Shown here: one piece after another, positions 26,084 to 34,477 of the stretch
How the letters are laid out: each line of letters starts with the position of its first letter
Position numbering within the stretch: the first letter of the stretch is position 1
Origin: RGIG3528 sp045629005
GTDB taxonomy: Bacteria; Bacillota; Clostridia; Lachnospirales; Lachnospiraceae
Length of the DNA: 64,000 bases
Assembly (NCBI GenBank): GCA_045629005.1
Contig: JAZQQJ010000030.1
Span: 1 to 64,000, forward strand
Direction of reading: 5' to 3'
The notes under the pieces: generated by a model
What the model saw: only the letters and a program-made list of their open reading frames with translations
Told to the model about the DNA's origin: nothing
The model's database searches: none
Position numbers and translations under genes: made by a program

Positions 26084-27029
26084 AAAAGCAAAAGCAGAAA
26101 CAAATATGGAACGCGAAGCTCTTACAGTAGCTAAAAAAGCGAACCTTAAACGTTTCTGGCATAAAAACTGGATGGGCTACGCCTTCATGGCTCCCTTCGT
26201 TATACTTTTTACAATATTCGTTGTTGCTCCCGTTCTTGCGGCCATCGGACTTTCATTTACGGACTACAACATGATGCAGACGCCTCACTTTGTAGGCTTC
26301 AACAATTACAAGCTTCTTTTCCTCGACGATGAAGTTTTCATAACAGCCATAAGCAATACCGTTAAGTTTGCGGTTGTTACAGGTCCTATAGGATACCTTC
26401 TTTCCTTCTTCGCCGCATGGGTAATCAATCAGTTAAAATGTAAACGTGCATTTGCACTTGCATTCTATGCACCCTCAATTACGAGTGGTGTTGCCATGAC
26501 AAACGTATGGCTCGTGCTTTTCTCATCAGATAGAAAGGGTTACCTGAACTACTTCCTCATGAACCTTGGTATTATCGATGAGCCTATTCTCTGGAACACG
26601 GACCCGACATACATCATGGGCGTTGTTACATTCATTTCCCTTTGGATGAGTATGGGTACAGGCTTCCTCGTATTCCTTGCAGGTCTTCAGAATATGGACC
26701 GTTCGCTTTACGAGGCAGGTGCCATCGATGGTGTTAAGAACAAATTCCAGGAACTGTTTTATCTGACACTTCCTGCAATGAAGCCACAGCTTCTGTTCGG
26801 TGCCATCAACTCCATAACCTCCTCTTTCGCGGTATTCGATATTGCTGTATCCGTAGCCGGTATGCCCAGCCCGAACTATTCGGCACATACCATTGTTGCA
26901 CACTTGTATGACTACGCTTTCATACGTTTCCAGATGGGTTATGCTTCCGCAGTTGCGGTTGTGCTTTTCCTTATAACCTTCATCCTTGGTAAAATCGTTA
27001 TGAAGTTCCTGTCATCAAAGGACGAGTAG
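26076..27029 (+). CDS. Sugar ABC transporter permease (MalF/YesP-like), importer 1
   Basis: 317 residues with six transmembrane segments in the binding-protein-dependent permease fold. The cytoplasmic EAA loop is LYEAGAIDGVKNKFQELFYLTLPAM, the contact site for the ATPase. The N-terminal basic region and WMGYAFMAPFVILFTIFVVAPV are typical of MalF-type subunits, as is LSFTDYNMMQTPHFVGFNNYK. It overlaps the binding protein gene by 8 bp, and the MalG-type partner begins 11 bp later. The ATP-binding subunit is not in the window. Confidence 0.93.
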   Translation: MTKKAKAETNMEREALTVAKKANLKRFWHKNWMGYAFMAPFVILFTIFVVAPVLAAIGLSFTDYNMMQTPHFVGFNNYKLLFLDDEVFITAISNTVKFAVVTGPIGYLLSFFAAWVINQLKCKRAFALAFYAPSITSGVAMTNVWLVLFSSDRKGYLNYFLMNLGIIDEPILWNTDPTYIMGVVTFISLWMSMGTGFLVFLAGLQNMDRSLYEAGAIDGVKNKFQELFYLTLPAMKPQLLFGAINSITSSFAVFDIAVSVAGMPSPNYSAHTIVAHLYDYAFIRFQMGYASAVAVVLFLITFILGKIVMKFLSSKDE

Positions 27030-27040
27030 GAGGGGACGGA

Positions 27041-27907
27041 ATGTTAAAAATTAAATGGTTTAAAGGACAGTGGATACACATTACCTTCTCAAAGGTTCTT
27101 CTGTATCTCATAATGCTCCTTCTTGTAGCGTTCACCGCGCTGCCCCTTGTATTCGTTGTAGTTACGGCTTTCAAGCCGCTTGACGAGTTGTACCTTTACC
27201 CTCCGAAGTTCTACGTTATGCATCCTACCTCAAAGAACTTTTCGGACCTCGTTGTTACACTCGGAAGCTCAACGGTTCCTTTTACAAGATACATTTTCAA
27301 CAGTATATTAATTACCATTGTTGTAGTTTTACTTACTGTAATCGTTTGTTCACTGGCTGCATACGCACTCGTTAAGTTTAAGCCTGTCGGCGGCAAGCTC
27401 GTGTTCGACCTTATCCTTATTGCCCTCATGTTCTCGGCACACGTTACAAGAATTCCGAGTTACCTGATTGTAAATAAGCTTGGTCTTGTAAACACCTATT
27501 GGGCACTCATTCTTCCGAACGTTGCCGTCGCGTACAACTGTTTCCTTATGAGGCAGTTCATAACGCAGTATCCCGACGAACTCATCGAAGCAGCACGAAT
27601 CGACGGAGCAGGAGAATTCAAGATTTTCATTAAGATGGTTATGCCTGCACTTGCACCTGCGTGGTCAACACTCGTAGTTTTCTCGTTCGTAAGCAACTGG
27701 AACGACTACTTCTCACCACTCATTTACATTACAAGCCAGGCAATGAAGACACTGCCTCTTGCACTTAAGACAATAGGCTCCGGTATAGGACGTGCGGGCG
27801 CGACAAATGCTGCAGCGCTTCTCACAACGCTTCCTACAGTAATCATTTTCACAATCATGCAAGGTAAGGTTATGGAAACCATGACATATTCAGGTATTAA
27901 GGGATAA
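27041..27907 (+). CDS. Sugar ABC transporter permease (MalG/YesQ-like), importer 1
   Basis: 288-residue partner permease with six transmembrane helices. The EAA motif is ELIEAARIDGAGEFKIFIKMVMPALAP; the N-terminal AFTALPLVFVVVTAFKPLDELYLYPP and SNWNDYFSPLIYI are typical of MalG-type subunits. GGAGGGGA provides the ribosome site. It is followed 11 bp later by the NHL/Yip1 protein gene. It pairs with the preceding MalF-type permease. Confidence 0.93.
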   Translation: MLKIKWFKGQWIHITFSKVLLYLIMLLLVAFTALPLVFVVVTAFKPLDELYLYPPKFYVMHPTSKNFSDLVVTLGSSTVPFTRYIFNSILITIVVVLLTVIVCSLAAYALVKFKPVGGKLVFDLILIALMFSAHVTRIPSYLIVNKLGLVNTYWALILPNVAVAYNCFLMRQFITQYPDELIEAARIDGAGEFKIFIKMVMPALAPAWSTLVVFSFVSNWNDYFSPLIYITSQAMKTLPLALKTIGSGIGRAGATNAAALLTTLPTVIIFTIMQGKVMETMTYSGIKG

Positions 27908-27918
27908 GGGAGGACAAA

Positions 27919-30075
27919 ATGAAAAAGCTTAAACGAATAAGCATTTTTCTGATTACAGCAATCATTTTACTGCTGGATTCAGCTAGACCGGTTCTCGCGG
28001 ATACCACAAACTATGTTACGGGTGATGACAACAATCGTCAGCCGGTTCCTGATTGTTATGTGTGCACGGAAACCATAAACAACATCGGTGATTATGAAGA
28101 TAAAAATATTTTCTTCAAAAATCCTCAGGATCTCTTCATCGATGAGTATGACAACATCTACGTTGTAGATACAGGCTGGAAGAGAATAGTAAAGCTCAAC
28201 AGCGACCATGTTGTTACAAACATTTACACATGTCCCGGAAAGGCCTTCAATAAGCCTCAGGGAATATTCGTTGACAGCGACGGCGATATGTACGTTGCCG
28301 ATACCGAAAACAATCGTATCGTTCATCTTGATGCGGAAGGAAACCTCGTTGAGGAGTTCGGAGCACCCATTTCCGATGAACTTGATACAGGATCGGTATT
28401 CACACCCACAAAGCTTATTGTTACCGACACAGGCTACATTTACGTGGCAAATAACGAAAACATTATGTCAATTGACGGTAACGGAGCATTCAGAGGCTTT
28501 TTCGGTCAGACGAACATCGGCTTCTCGCTTTCGGATATGCTCGGAAGAATGTTCAACACCGAGGAGAAACAGCTTTTCGCAAAGAAGAGAACAGCTTCTT
28601 CCTACATCAACATTACTTACGGCCCCGACGGAAACGTTTATGCGACAAGTAATGAACGTGAAGAAGGCGAAATCAAGAAGCTTAACGGCGTAGATAACAA
28701 CGTTTACCGTAAGTACAAGACGGTAGGCGACAAGATGCGTAACCCTATTGAGGACTTTATTAATAACAAAATCCTCAAGGCTGTTGTTGCGGGTAACAGC
28801 TTCAGATTCGGTGAATACTTCAATGACGAAGGTATGTATATCGAGCCTAAGTTCGTTGATATCTGTGTCGACAAGAACGGCATCGTTACTGTTGTTGAAG
28901 GCCTTAACGGTAAAGTTTACCAGTACGACCAGCAGGGCAGAATGCTCGTTGCCTTCGGCGGACTCGGAGAGCAGAAGGGTACATTTACAAACCCGTCCTC
29001 CATTGCAGTTGACAGTCAGGGACGTATTTACGTGCTCGACCAGATTACCGCAAACATCCAGATTTTCGAGCCTACAGAATTCATTCAGAACATTCATGAT
29101 GCAACCTCCAAGTACAATGAAGGCCGATATCAGGAATCCTACGAACTTTGGAGGAAGGTTCTTGCCACAGATGAAAACTATGACCTTGCTCATATAGGTA
29201 TTGCAAATACCTACTACAAGCAGGGCATGTATAAGGAATCAATGGAAGAAGCTAAGCTTGTCGGCGACCGTGCCGTTTATACAATGGCTTTCGATAAGTA
29301 CAAATACGAAGTACTTCGTGACAATTTCCTTCCTATAATTCTTCTTGCACTTGCAATCATTATTGCGGCTATCATACTTGTTAAGCTTTTCCTTAAGATG
29401 GCTAACAAGGGTTACTGGGATTTCATTAAAGACAAGACAAAGAAGATGAGCATACCGAGAGGCATTGCTTACATATTCTACATAATTTTCCACCCTGTAG
29501 ATGCTCTCGAGGGACTTAAGAATAACCGAGACAGAATTAACTGGGCTGTTCCCATCATCATATTTGCAATGGCCTACGTTGTAAGAATTGCTTATCTCTA
29601 CGTAGTTCACTTCCCGCTTGCTTCCATAGAAACGGATGATATTCACCCAATCATCGAGCTTGTAAAGCTCCTTATCGTGCCGATTTCATGGATACCTGCC
29701 AGCTTTATGGCAACAAGTATTTCCGGCGGTGAAAGTAAGTCAAGAGAGATTACATTCGCTTCAGCAGCAAGCCTTGCACCGTTTATCGTAATCAATGTGC
29801 CTATCATGTTCCTTTCACACATCATGAGCCAGACACAGAAGTCATGGTACGGTATTTTCACGGCACTTGCATACATCGGAATGTTCCTCATTCTCTTCAT
29901 TGCAATGATGACCTTAAATAATTACACATTCGGAAAGACTGTCGGGATGATGTTTGTTTCAGCATTCCTCATGCTTGTCCTCTGGCTTGTAATTTTGCTT
30001 TGCTACGTACTTACCGGCCGAATGATTCAGTTCATTCTTTCGGTTGTAAACGAATTCAGACTCAATTTCCTATAA
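27919..30075 (+). CDS. NHL-repeat / TPR / Yip1-domain membrane protein
   Basis: 718-residue membrane protein made of several parts. It has an N-terminal signal or anchor (residues 5-27), then an extracytoplasmic NHL-type beta-propeller (about 45-385) with repeats such as PQGIFVDSDGDMYVADTENNRIVHLD and PSSIAVDSQGRIYVLDQITANIQIF. A short TPR-like helical pair follows (about 390-445: GRYQESYELWRKVLATDENYDLAHIGIANTYYKQGMYKESMEEA), then a transmembrane segment (about 470-490) and a C-terminal Yip1-like multi-helix domain (about 510-718). It sits inside the importer operon. The role is unknown; the propeller could hold glycan or the binding protein near the permeases. I believe similar proteins flank sugar importers in other Clostridia and Paenibacillus. 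Confidence 0.82.
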   Translation: MKKLKRISIFLITAIILLLDSARPVLADTTNYVTGDDNNRQPVPDCYVCTETINNIGDYEDKNIFFKNPQDLFIDEYDNIYVVDTGWKRIVKLNSDHVVTNIYTCPGKAFNKPQGIFVDSDGDMYVADTENNRIVHLDAEGNLVEEFGAPISDELDTGSVFTPTKLIVTDTGYIYVANNENIMSIDGNGAFRGFFGQTNIGFSLSDMLGRMFNTEEKQLFAKKRTASSYINITYGPDGNVYATSNEREEGEIKKLNGVDNNVYRKYKTVGDKMRNPIEDFINNKILKAVVAGNSFRFGEYFNDEGMYIEPKFVDICVDKNGIVTVVEGLNGKVYQYDQQGRMLVAFGGLGEQKGTFTNPSSIAVDSQGRIYVLDQITANIQIFEPTEFIQNIHDATSKYNEGRYQESYELWRKVLATDENYDLAHIGIANTYYKQGMYKESMEEAKLVGDRAVYTMAFDKYKYEVLRDNFLPIILLALAIIIAAIILVKLFLKMANKGYWDFIKDKTKKMSIPRGIAYIFYIIFHPVDALEGLKNNRDRINWAVPIIIFAMAYVVRIAYLYVVHFPLASIETDDIHPIIELVKLLIVPISWIPASFMATSISGGESKSREITFASAASLAPFIVINVPIMFLSHIMSQTQKSWYGIFTALAYIGMFLILFIAMMTLNNYTFGKTVGMMFVSAFLMLVLWLVILLCYVLTGRMIQFILSVVNEFRLNFL

Positions 30076-30100
30076 TAACGGCGAAAGGAGAAAATAAGAT

Positions 30101-32371
30101 ATGGTTAAGACATTTCTTAAAGAGAGAATCGGAACCATCATATTCATCGTAATTGTAGCCGCTATGGTGGGTTGGGGAAGTTTCAGCATAAAAGAAGCAA
30201 AGAACAACGCAATTACATTTGATGACACCTACGAAGCACCGGAAGCAACAGCAAACCTTATGGACGAAGGCGAATATAAGTCAATTGCCAAGACCGATAA
30301 GCTCGAGCTTCTTTACAACGATGTCAAGGGAGCTGTTCAGGTAATTAACCTTGAAAACGGCCATGTTTGGAAGTCTGTTTGTGATGAAGATGTCATAAGC
30401 ATGAAAAAGATGAACAAGCAGTGGGTTGCCTACTGTCAGTCACCCATTACCATTTCCTACAATGACTTAAAAAAGCGTGACTCGGGTGTTAAGAAGGTTT
30501 ATGCCGGCAAGGACTGCGGCTATCTTGAAACAAACTACATTGAAAACGGTGTAGCTGTTACATACGGTTTCCTTACTCCCGGTATCTACGTTACCGTAGA
30601 GTATACAATTGATGGAGATAACCTTGTTGCAAGGATCCCTTGGGAAAAAATCCGTGAGGACAGCAGATACGCAGTAACAACAGTTGAACTTATGCCTTAT
30701 CTCGGTGCTTGCGGCAATGATAAGTCCGGTTACCTTTTCTACCCGGACGGCTGCGGAGCAATTACAACCTACGAAAAGGTTGGAGAGAGACCGTCAAATA
30801 TAAAGTCTTCAACATATTACTGCTATACAAACAAGTTCGTACAGATGTCAAATCTTGTTAATAATATAAACTATGACAGATATACGGCAGCGCTTCCTGT
30901 TTACGGCATTAAGGACGGCGACGATGCAATGTTCGCCTTTGGCGCGGAGGACTTTGAAAACACCGGTATCGTTGTCTATCCCTCCGGTTACGTTATCGAT
31001 TTAAACCATGCATCGTTTGAGATTTATACAAGAAACGTGTTTAATGTTAACATGAGTAACATTTCAACCGAAAGCGGAACTGCTACGGGTGGTATGGTAC
31101 AGCGTGTTGACAAAGAACTTATTCATCAGGACGTTGAGATACGCTATGCATTTCTTTCCGGAGACAAAGCAAACTATGCCGGAATGGCTGAAGTTTACAG
31201 GGATTATCTTCTTGAAACAGGCCAGATAAGAAATACCATTACCGGAAACGAGCAGTATCCTCTCGGACTCAGAGTCCTTATGGGCGCTGAGGAGGAAGGC
31301 ATTCTCTATAAAGAGTACATATCAATGACAAAGTACGACGAACTCATCGATATGCTTGAGACGCTTAAGTCTTTAGGAGTTAAGGGCGCCGAGGTTGTTC
31401 TCGATTCCTGGAATAAGGACTGGAACGATTGGGAATACTGGGGGCCGGAATCGCATCTTGGAGGAAAGAGTGGCTTTAAGAAGCTTTCCGAGTACGCTCT
31501 GGAAAATGCCGACATAAATCTTTACCTGGAAAACTATTTCTCAATGGCTAATTCAAATTCAAGCAACTTTAACGAGGAAGACGATTCATGCTTCGACGGA
31601 ATTGACATTGAAGTTGCAGTTACGTATATGGATGGCGTTTCATTATACCTTCTGAATCCGCTTGCTTCGTTTAACAGAAATAATGCATTTCTTAAGAAAC
31701 TTAAGAAGTACGAGGGCTTCGGAGTTGCTTACGAGGACATAGGCGACTACTGCTATCCTGACTACAACGAGCTTCATCCTTACACAAAGAGCGAGACGGC
31801 AGATCAGCTTTCAGCACTGCTGCAGGCAACAAAGGATTCAGGAAGACTTGTTGCAAACAAGGGTGCAAACCAGTACGTATATAAGTCGACCGACTACTTC
31901 TACGGACTTTCCGAGGAGGCCTTCGGGCTTTCAATTACAGACTACACCGTTCCGTTTATCGAGATGGTTTTCTCGGGACTTATTCCTTACAGCACGGAGG
32001 GCGCAGGTAACCTTGCATACGATCTTCAGACCCAGAAGCTTCGCTGGATAGAGTTCGGTTCAATACCGTATTTCTTCCTTAGCAAAGAGTCCGCACTTGA
32101 ACTTCGTAATACCGACCGCTCAACACTTTTCAGTTCAACCTTTGAGGAATGGCTCACTGTTGTTACGGAAACGTACAACGAGTTTGAAAAGAACATTTCC
32201 TGTGTTTACGGAAAGCAGATGACCAATCATGAGATCCTTTCTGATGATGTCAGAAGAATCACCTATGAAAATGGTGTTGTCATTTACATTAACTACGGTA
32301 ATGACGATATAACTGTTGAGGGAATTAATGTTCCTGCAGACAACTACGTCGTTTTGGGAGGTGCAAAGTGA
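30101..32371 (+). CDS. DUF5696-like membrane-anchored protein in importer operon
   Basis: 756 residues with an N-terminal transmembrane anchor (about 9-28) and a large extracytoplasmic part. I believe this is the DUF5696 family often found next to Yip1-type proteins and ABC permeases, but no function is known to me. The middle region (about 385-640) has alternating strand/helix blocks with VKGAEVVLDSWNKDWNDW, GVAYEDIGDYCYPDY and GRLVANKGANQYVYKSTD. This looks like a TIM-barrel glycosidase-type fold and could bind or cleave glycan. The start follows AAAGGAG; the stop overlaps the next permease's ATG. It lies exactly between importers 1 and 2. Confidence 0.72.
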   Translation: MVKTFLKERIGTIIFIVIVAAMVGWGSFSIKEAKNNAITFDDTYEAPEATANLMDEGEYKSIAKTDKLELLYNDVKGAVQVINLENGHVWKSVCDEDVISMKKMNKQWVAYCQSPITISYNDLKKRDSGVKKVYAGKDCGYLETNYIENGVAVTYGFLTPGIYVTVEYTIDGDNLVARIPWEKIREDSRYAVTTVELMPYLGACGNDKSGYLFYPDGCGAITTYEKVGERPSNIKSSTYYCYTNKFVQMSNLVNNINYDRYTAALPVYGIKDGDDAMFAFGAEDFENTGIVVYPSGYVIDLNHASFEIYTRNVFNVNMSNISTESGTATGGMVQRVDKELIHQDVEIRYAFLSGDKANYAGMAEVYRDYLLETGQIRNTITGNEQYPLGLRVLMGAEEEGILYKEYISMTKYDELIDMLETLKSLGVKGAEVVLDSWNKDWNDWEYWGPESHLGGKSGFKKLSEYALENADINLYLENYFSMANSNSSNFNEEDDSCFDGIDIEVAVTYMDGVSLYLLNPLASFNRNNAFLKKLKKYEGFGVAYEDIGDYCYPDYNELHPYTKSETADQLSALLQATKDSGRLVANKGANQYVYKSTDYFYGLSEEAFGLSITDYTVPFIEMVFSGLIPYSTEGAGNLAYDLQTQKLRWIEFGSIPYFFLSKESALELRNTDRSTLFSSTFEEWLTVVTETYNEFEKNISCVYGKQMTNHEILSDDVRRITYENGVVIYINYGNDDITVEGINVPADNYVVLGGAK

Positions 32372-33321
32372 TGAAAAAAGGAAAACACAGAATGAAACTT
32401 CGCACAAAGAACTCCCTTAAAGGACTTGTGTTCGTGCTTCCGTTTATAATCGGCGCAGCAGCATTTTTCGTTTACCCGATTATATTCTCGGTACGCATAA
32501 GCTTTGCGGAAGAAATTAAGGTCGTAGGCATGAAACTTTCGGGCTTCAACATCTCACAGTACAAGAGAGCGATACTTCTTGATACGGAGTTCCTTCCTAC
32601 ATTCGGGAAAACTGTTGCAAATACACTTACAACGTTCCCGCTTACTGTAGTTCTTTCACTTATTATTGCAGTCCTTCTGAACAAGGACATTAAAGGAAGA
32701 GGACTTTTTAGAGTTATCTTCTTCATACCGTTCCTTCTCGGAAGCGGTGAAATTATGCAGCAGCTCTTAAATCAGGGCGTTGACCGTTCTGTGCTTAATG
32801 TTACTGACGGCCGAATCATCCCTTACAACATCCTTCTCTATATCGGTTCGGATGTTGCGAACACCGTACAGGCAATCCTCGGAAAGCTTGTAAGCGTTCT
32901 TTGGAGATGTGGCGTACAGATACTTCTTTTCCTTGCCGGCTTACAGAGTATTTCACCTGCTCTTTATGAAGCAGCAAAGATTGATGGTGCTACAGAATGG
33001 GAAATTTTCTGGAAGGTTACAATTCCGATGATTTCTCCCATGATGCTTCTTAACCTTGTTTACACGGTCGTTGATTCCTTTACAAGTTCGGAGAACACCC
33101 TTCTCCAGTACATCAGAACATACGGCTTTGCAAACGCAGAGTTCTCATACGCGGCAGCGCTTGCCTGGATTTACTTCGTCTTCATATTACTGCTCGTTGC
33201 AATAATATTCGGCGTAATGAAGGGTTACATACATACATCTGAAGTAGAGGAGGTAAAGAAACGTGAGCGCAAACACAGAGTTTTCACAATCGAAAAAAAG
33301 CCCCGCAGGACTTTTGAGTAA
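32371..33321 (+). CDS. Sugar ABC transporter permease (MalF-type), importer 2
   Basis: 316-residue permease with six transmembrane helices; EAA motif LYEAAKIDGATEWEIFWKVTIPMISP. The ATG at 32371 overlaps the preceding stop (ATGA) and has GGGAGGT upstream, so I prefer it to the GTG one codon earlier. The C-terminal tail is basic. Its last 59 bp overlap the start of the MalG-type partner gene, a long overlap for this locus. It belongs to a second, complete permease pair that precedes the binding protein at 34478. Confidence 0.92.
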   Translation: MKKGKHRMKLRTKNSLKGLVFVLPFIIGAAAFFVYPIIFSVRISFAEEIKVVGMKLSGFNISQYKRAILLDTEFLPTFGKTVANTLTTFPLTVVLSLIIAVLLNKDIKGRGLFRVIFFIPFLLGSGEIMQQLLNQGVDRSVLNVTDGRIIPYNILLYIGSDVANTVQAILGKLVSVLWRCGVQILLFLAGLQSISPALYEAAKIDGATEWEIFWKVTIPMISPMMLLNLVYTVVDSFTSSENTLLQYIRTYGFANAEFSYAAALAWIYFVFILLLVAIIFGVMKGYIHTSEVEEVKKRERKHRVFTIEKKPRRTFE

Positions 33322-34276
33322 TATCAAGCTTCGCCTTTATCTGCTTAAAAGAAAGTATGCAACCGCATCGGGTGCAAAGAAGATTCTCATTACAATTGTA
33401 ATGTACCTTCTCCTTATCGGACTTGCATTTGTGTTCCTTTATCCGTTCCTCTACATGATTGTAAATTCACTCATGACGAACTCGGATTTGAACAGTTCCT
33501 CCGTAAACTGGATTCCTACGGAGTTTAAGTTCGAAAACTACGCTATAGCACTTAATCTTATGAACATTAAGCGCTACGCAATCAACTCCTTTACCGTAAC
33601 GGTTTTATCGTGTGTGGGACATGTTATTTCCTGTTCCTTCATAGGATACGGTTTTGCAAGGTACAATTTTCCTCTTAAAAATGTGCTTTTTGCAGTTGTA
33701 ATACTTGCATTCATCGTCCCGACACAGACTATTATCATTCCGCTTTATCTTACTTATGCAAACCTTAAGTGGATAAACACCTACCTTCCTCTCATTGTTC
33801 CGACGTTCTTCGGCTTCGGACTGAGAGGTGCCCTCTATGTTTTCCTTTTCAGACAGTTCTACCTTACTGTTCCGAGGAGCCTTGAAGAAGCAGCAAGAAT
33901 CGATGGCTGTGGCTTCATGAAAACATATTGGAAAATCGTATTCCCGCTCGCAAAAGCTACGCTTGTCGTTGCTCTCGTTCTTTCTGTCGTATGGCACTGG
34001 AACGACTCTTATGAACCGGGACTTTATGTCGACAGCCCGACATTGCAGTTTTTACCACCTCGAATCAACACAATCATAACAGCTGCAAATGCCCTTCCGG
34101 ATCAGCAGCAGGAGATGATGAGACAGCTTGGTATCGATGATGGCGAAGATACGCTTAACAATGCGGTTGTCATGGCAGGTGCGACAATTATCACTTCACC
34201 TATTCTTCTGTTCTTTGCCTTTGCGCAGAAGCAGTTCATGCAGGGTATTGAACGTTCGGGTATTACAGGTGAATAA
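33263..34276 (+). CDS. Sugar ABC transporter permease (MalG-type), importer 2
   Basis: 337-residue permease partner. It starts with GTG at 33263 inside the preceding gene; GAGGAGGT lies 9 bases upstream and makes this start convincing. The N-terminal 45 residues are an extra basic cytoplasmic tail; six helices follow. The EAA motif is SLEEAARIDGCGFMKTYWKIVFPLAKA. WHWNDSYEPGLYV matches the usual MalG signature region. With the MalF-type partner it should form importer 2, probably served by the lipoprotein at 34478. Confidence 0.92.
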   Translation: MSANTEFSQSKKSPAGLLSNIKLRLYLLKRKYATASGAKKILITIVMYLLLIGLAFVFLYPFLYMIVNSLMTNSDLNSSSVNWIPTEFKFENYAIALNLMNIKRYAINSFTVTVLSCVGHVISCSFIGYGFARYNFPLKNVLFAVVILAFIVPTQTIIIPLYLTYANLKWINTYLPLIVPTFFGFGLRGALYVFLFRQFYLTVPRSLEEAARIDGCGFMKTYWKIVFPLAKATLVVALVLSVVWHWNDSYEPGLYVDSPTLQFLPPRINTIITAANALPDQQQEMMRQLGIDDGEDTLNNAVVMAGATIITSPILLFFAFAQKQFMQGIERSGITGE

Positions 34277-34322
34277 AGTTATTTTTGGGAGGTTTCAACA
34301 AAAAAAGTGAGTGGTTTGGGCC

Positions 34323-34391
34323 ATAAATGGTCGAAATTGCACAATACTCGAAAGTATTTAGAGTGACGAAACTTTTCCGATGAGGTAAAAT
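34323..34391 (+). promoter_or_regulatory. Candidate activator site plus promoter of the binding-protein gene
   Basis: The 19-mer ATAAATGGTCGAAATTGCA (34323-34341) is identical to 52207-52225. The -10 box TAAAAT (34386-34391) lies 63 bp from the start of the 19-mer, the same spacing as at the second site. A weak -35, GTGACG (34363-34368), stands 17 bp before the -10. A CGCC/GGCG mini-hairpin occurs in the leader near 34429-34440. The pattern fits an AraC-activated promoter. Confidence 0.65.
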
Positions 34392-34477
34392 GTAAATATG
34401 CTTGAAAAAGCATCACAAATGTTAACAGCGCCATAAGGCGTCGTTATAAATTTATTCTTTATGAATGGAGGATATGT

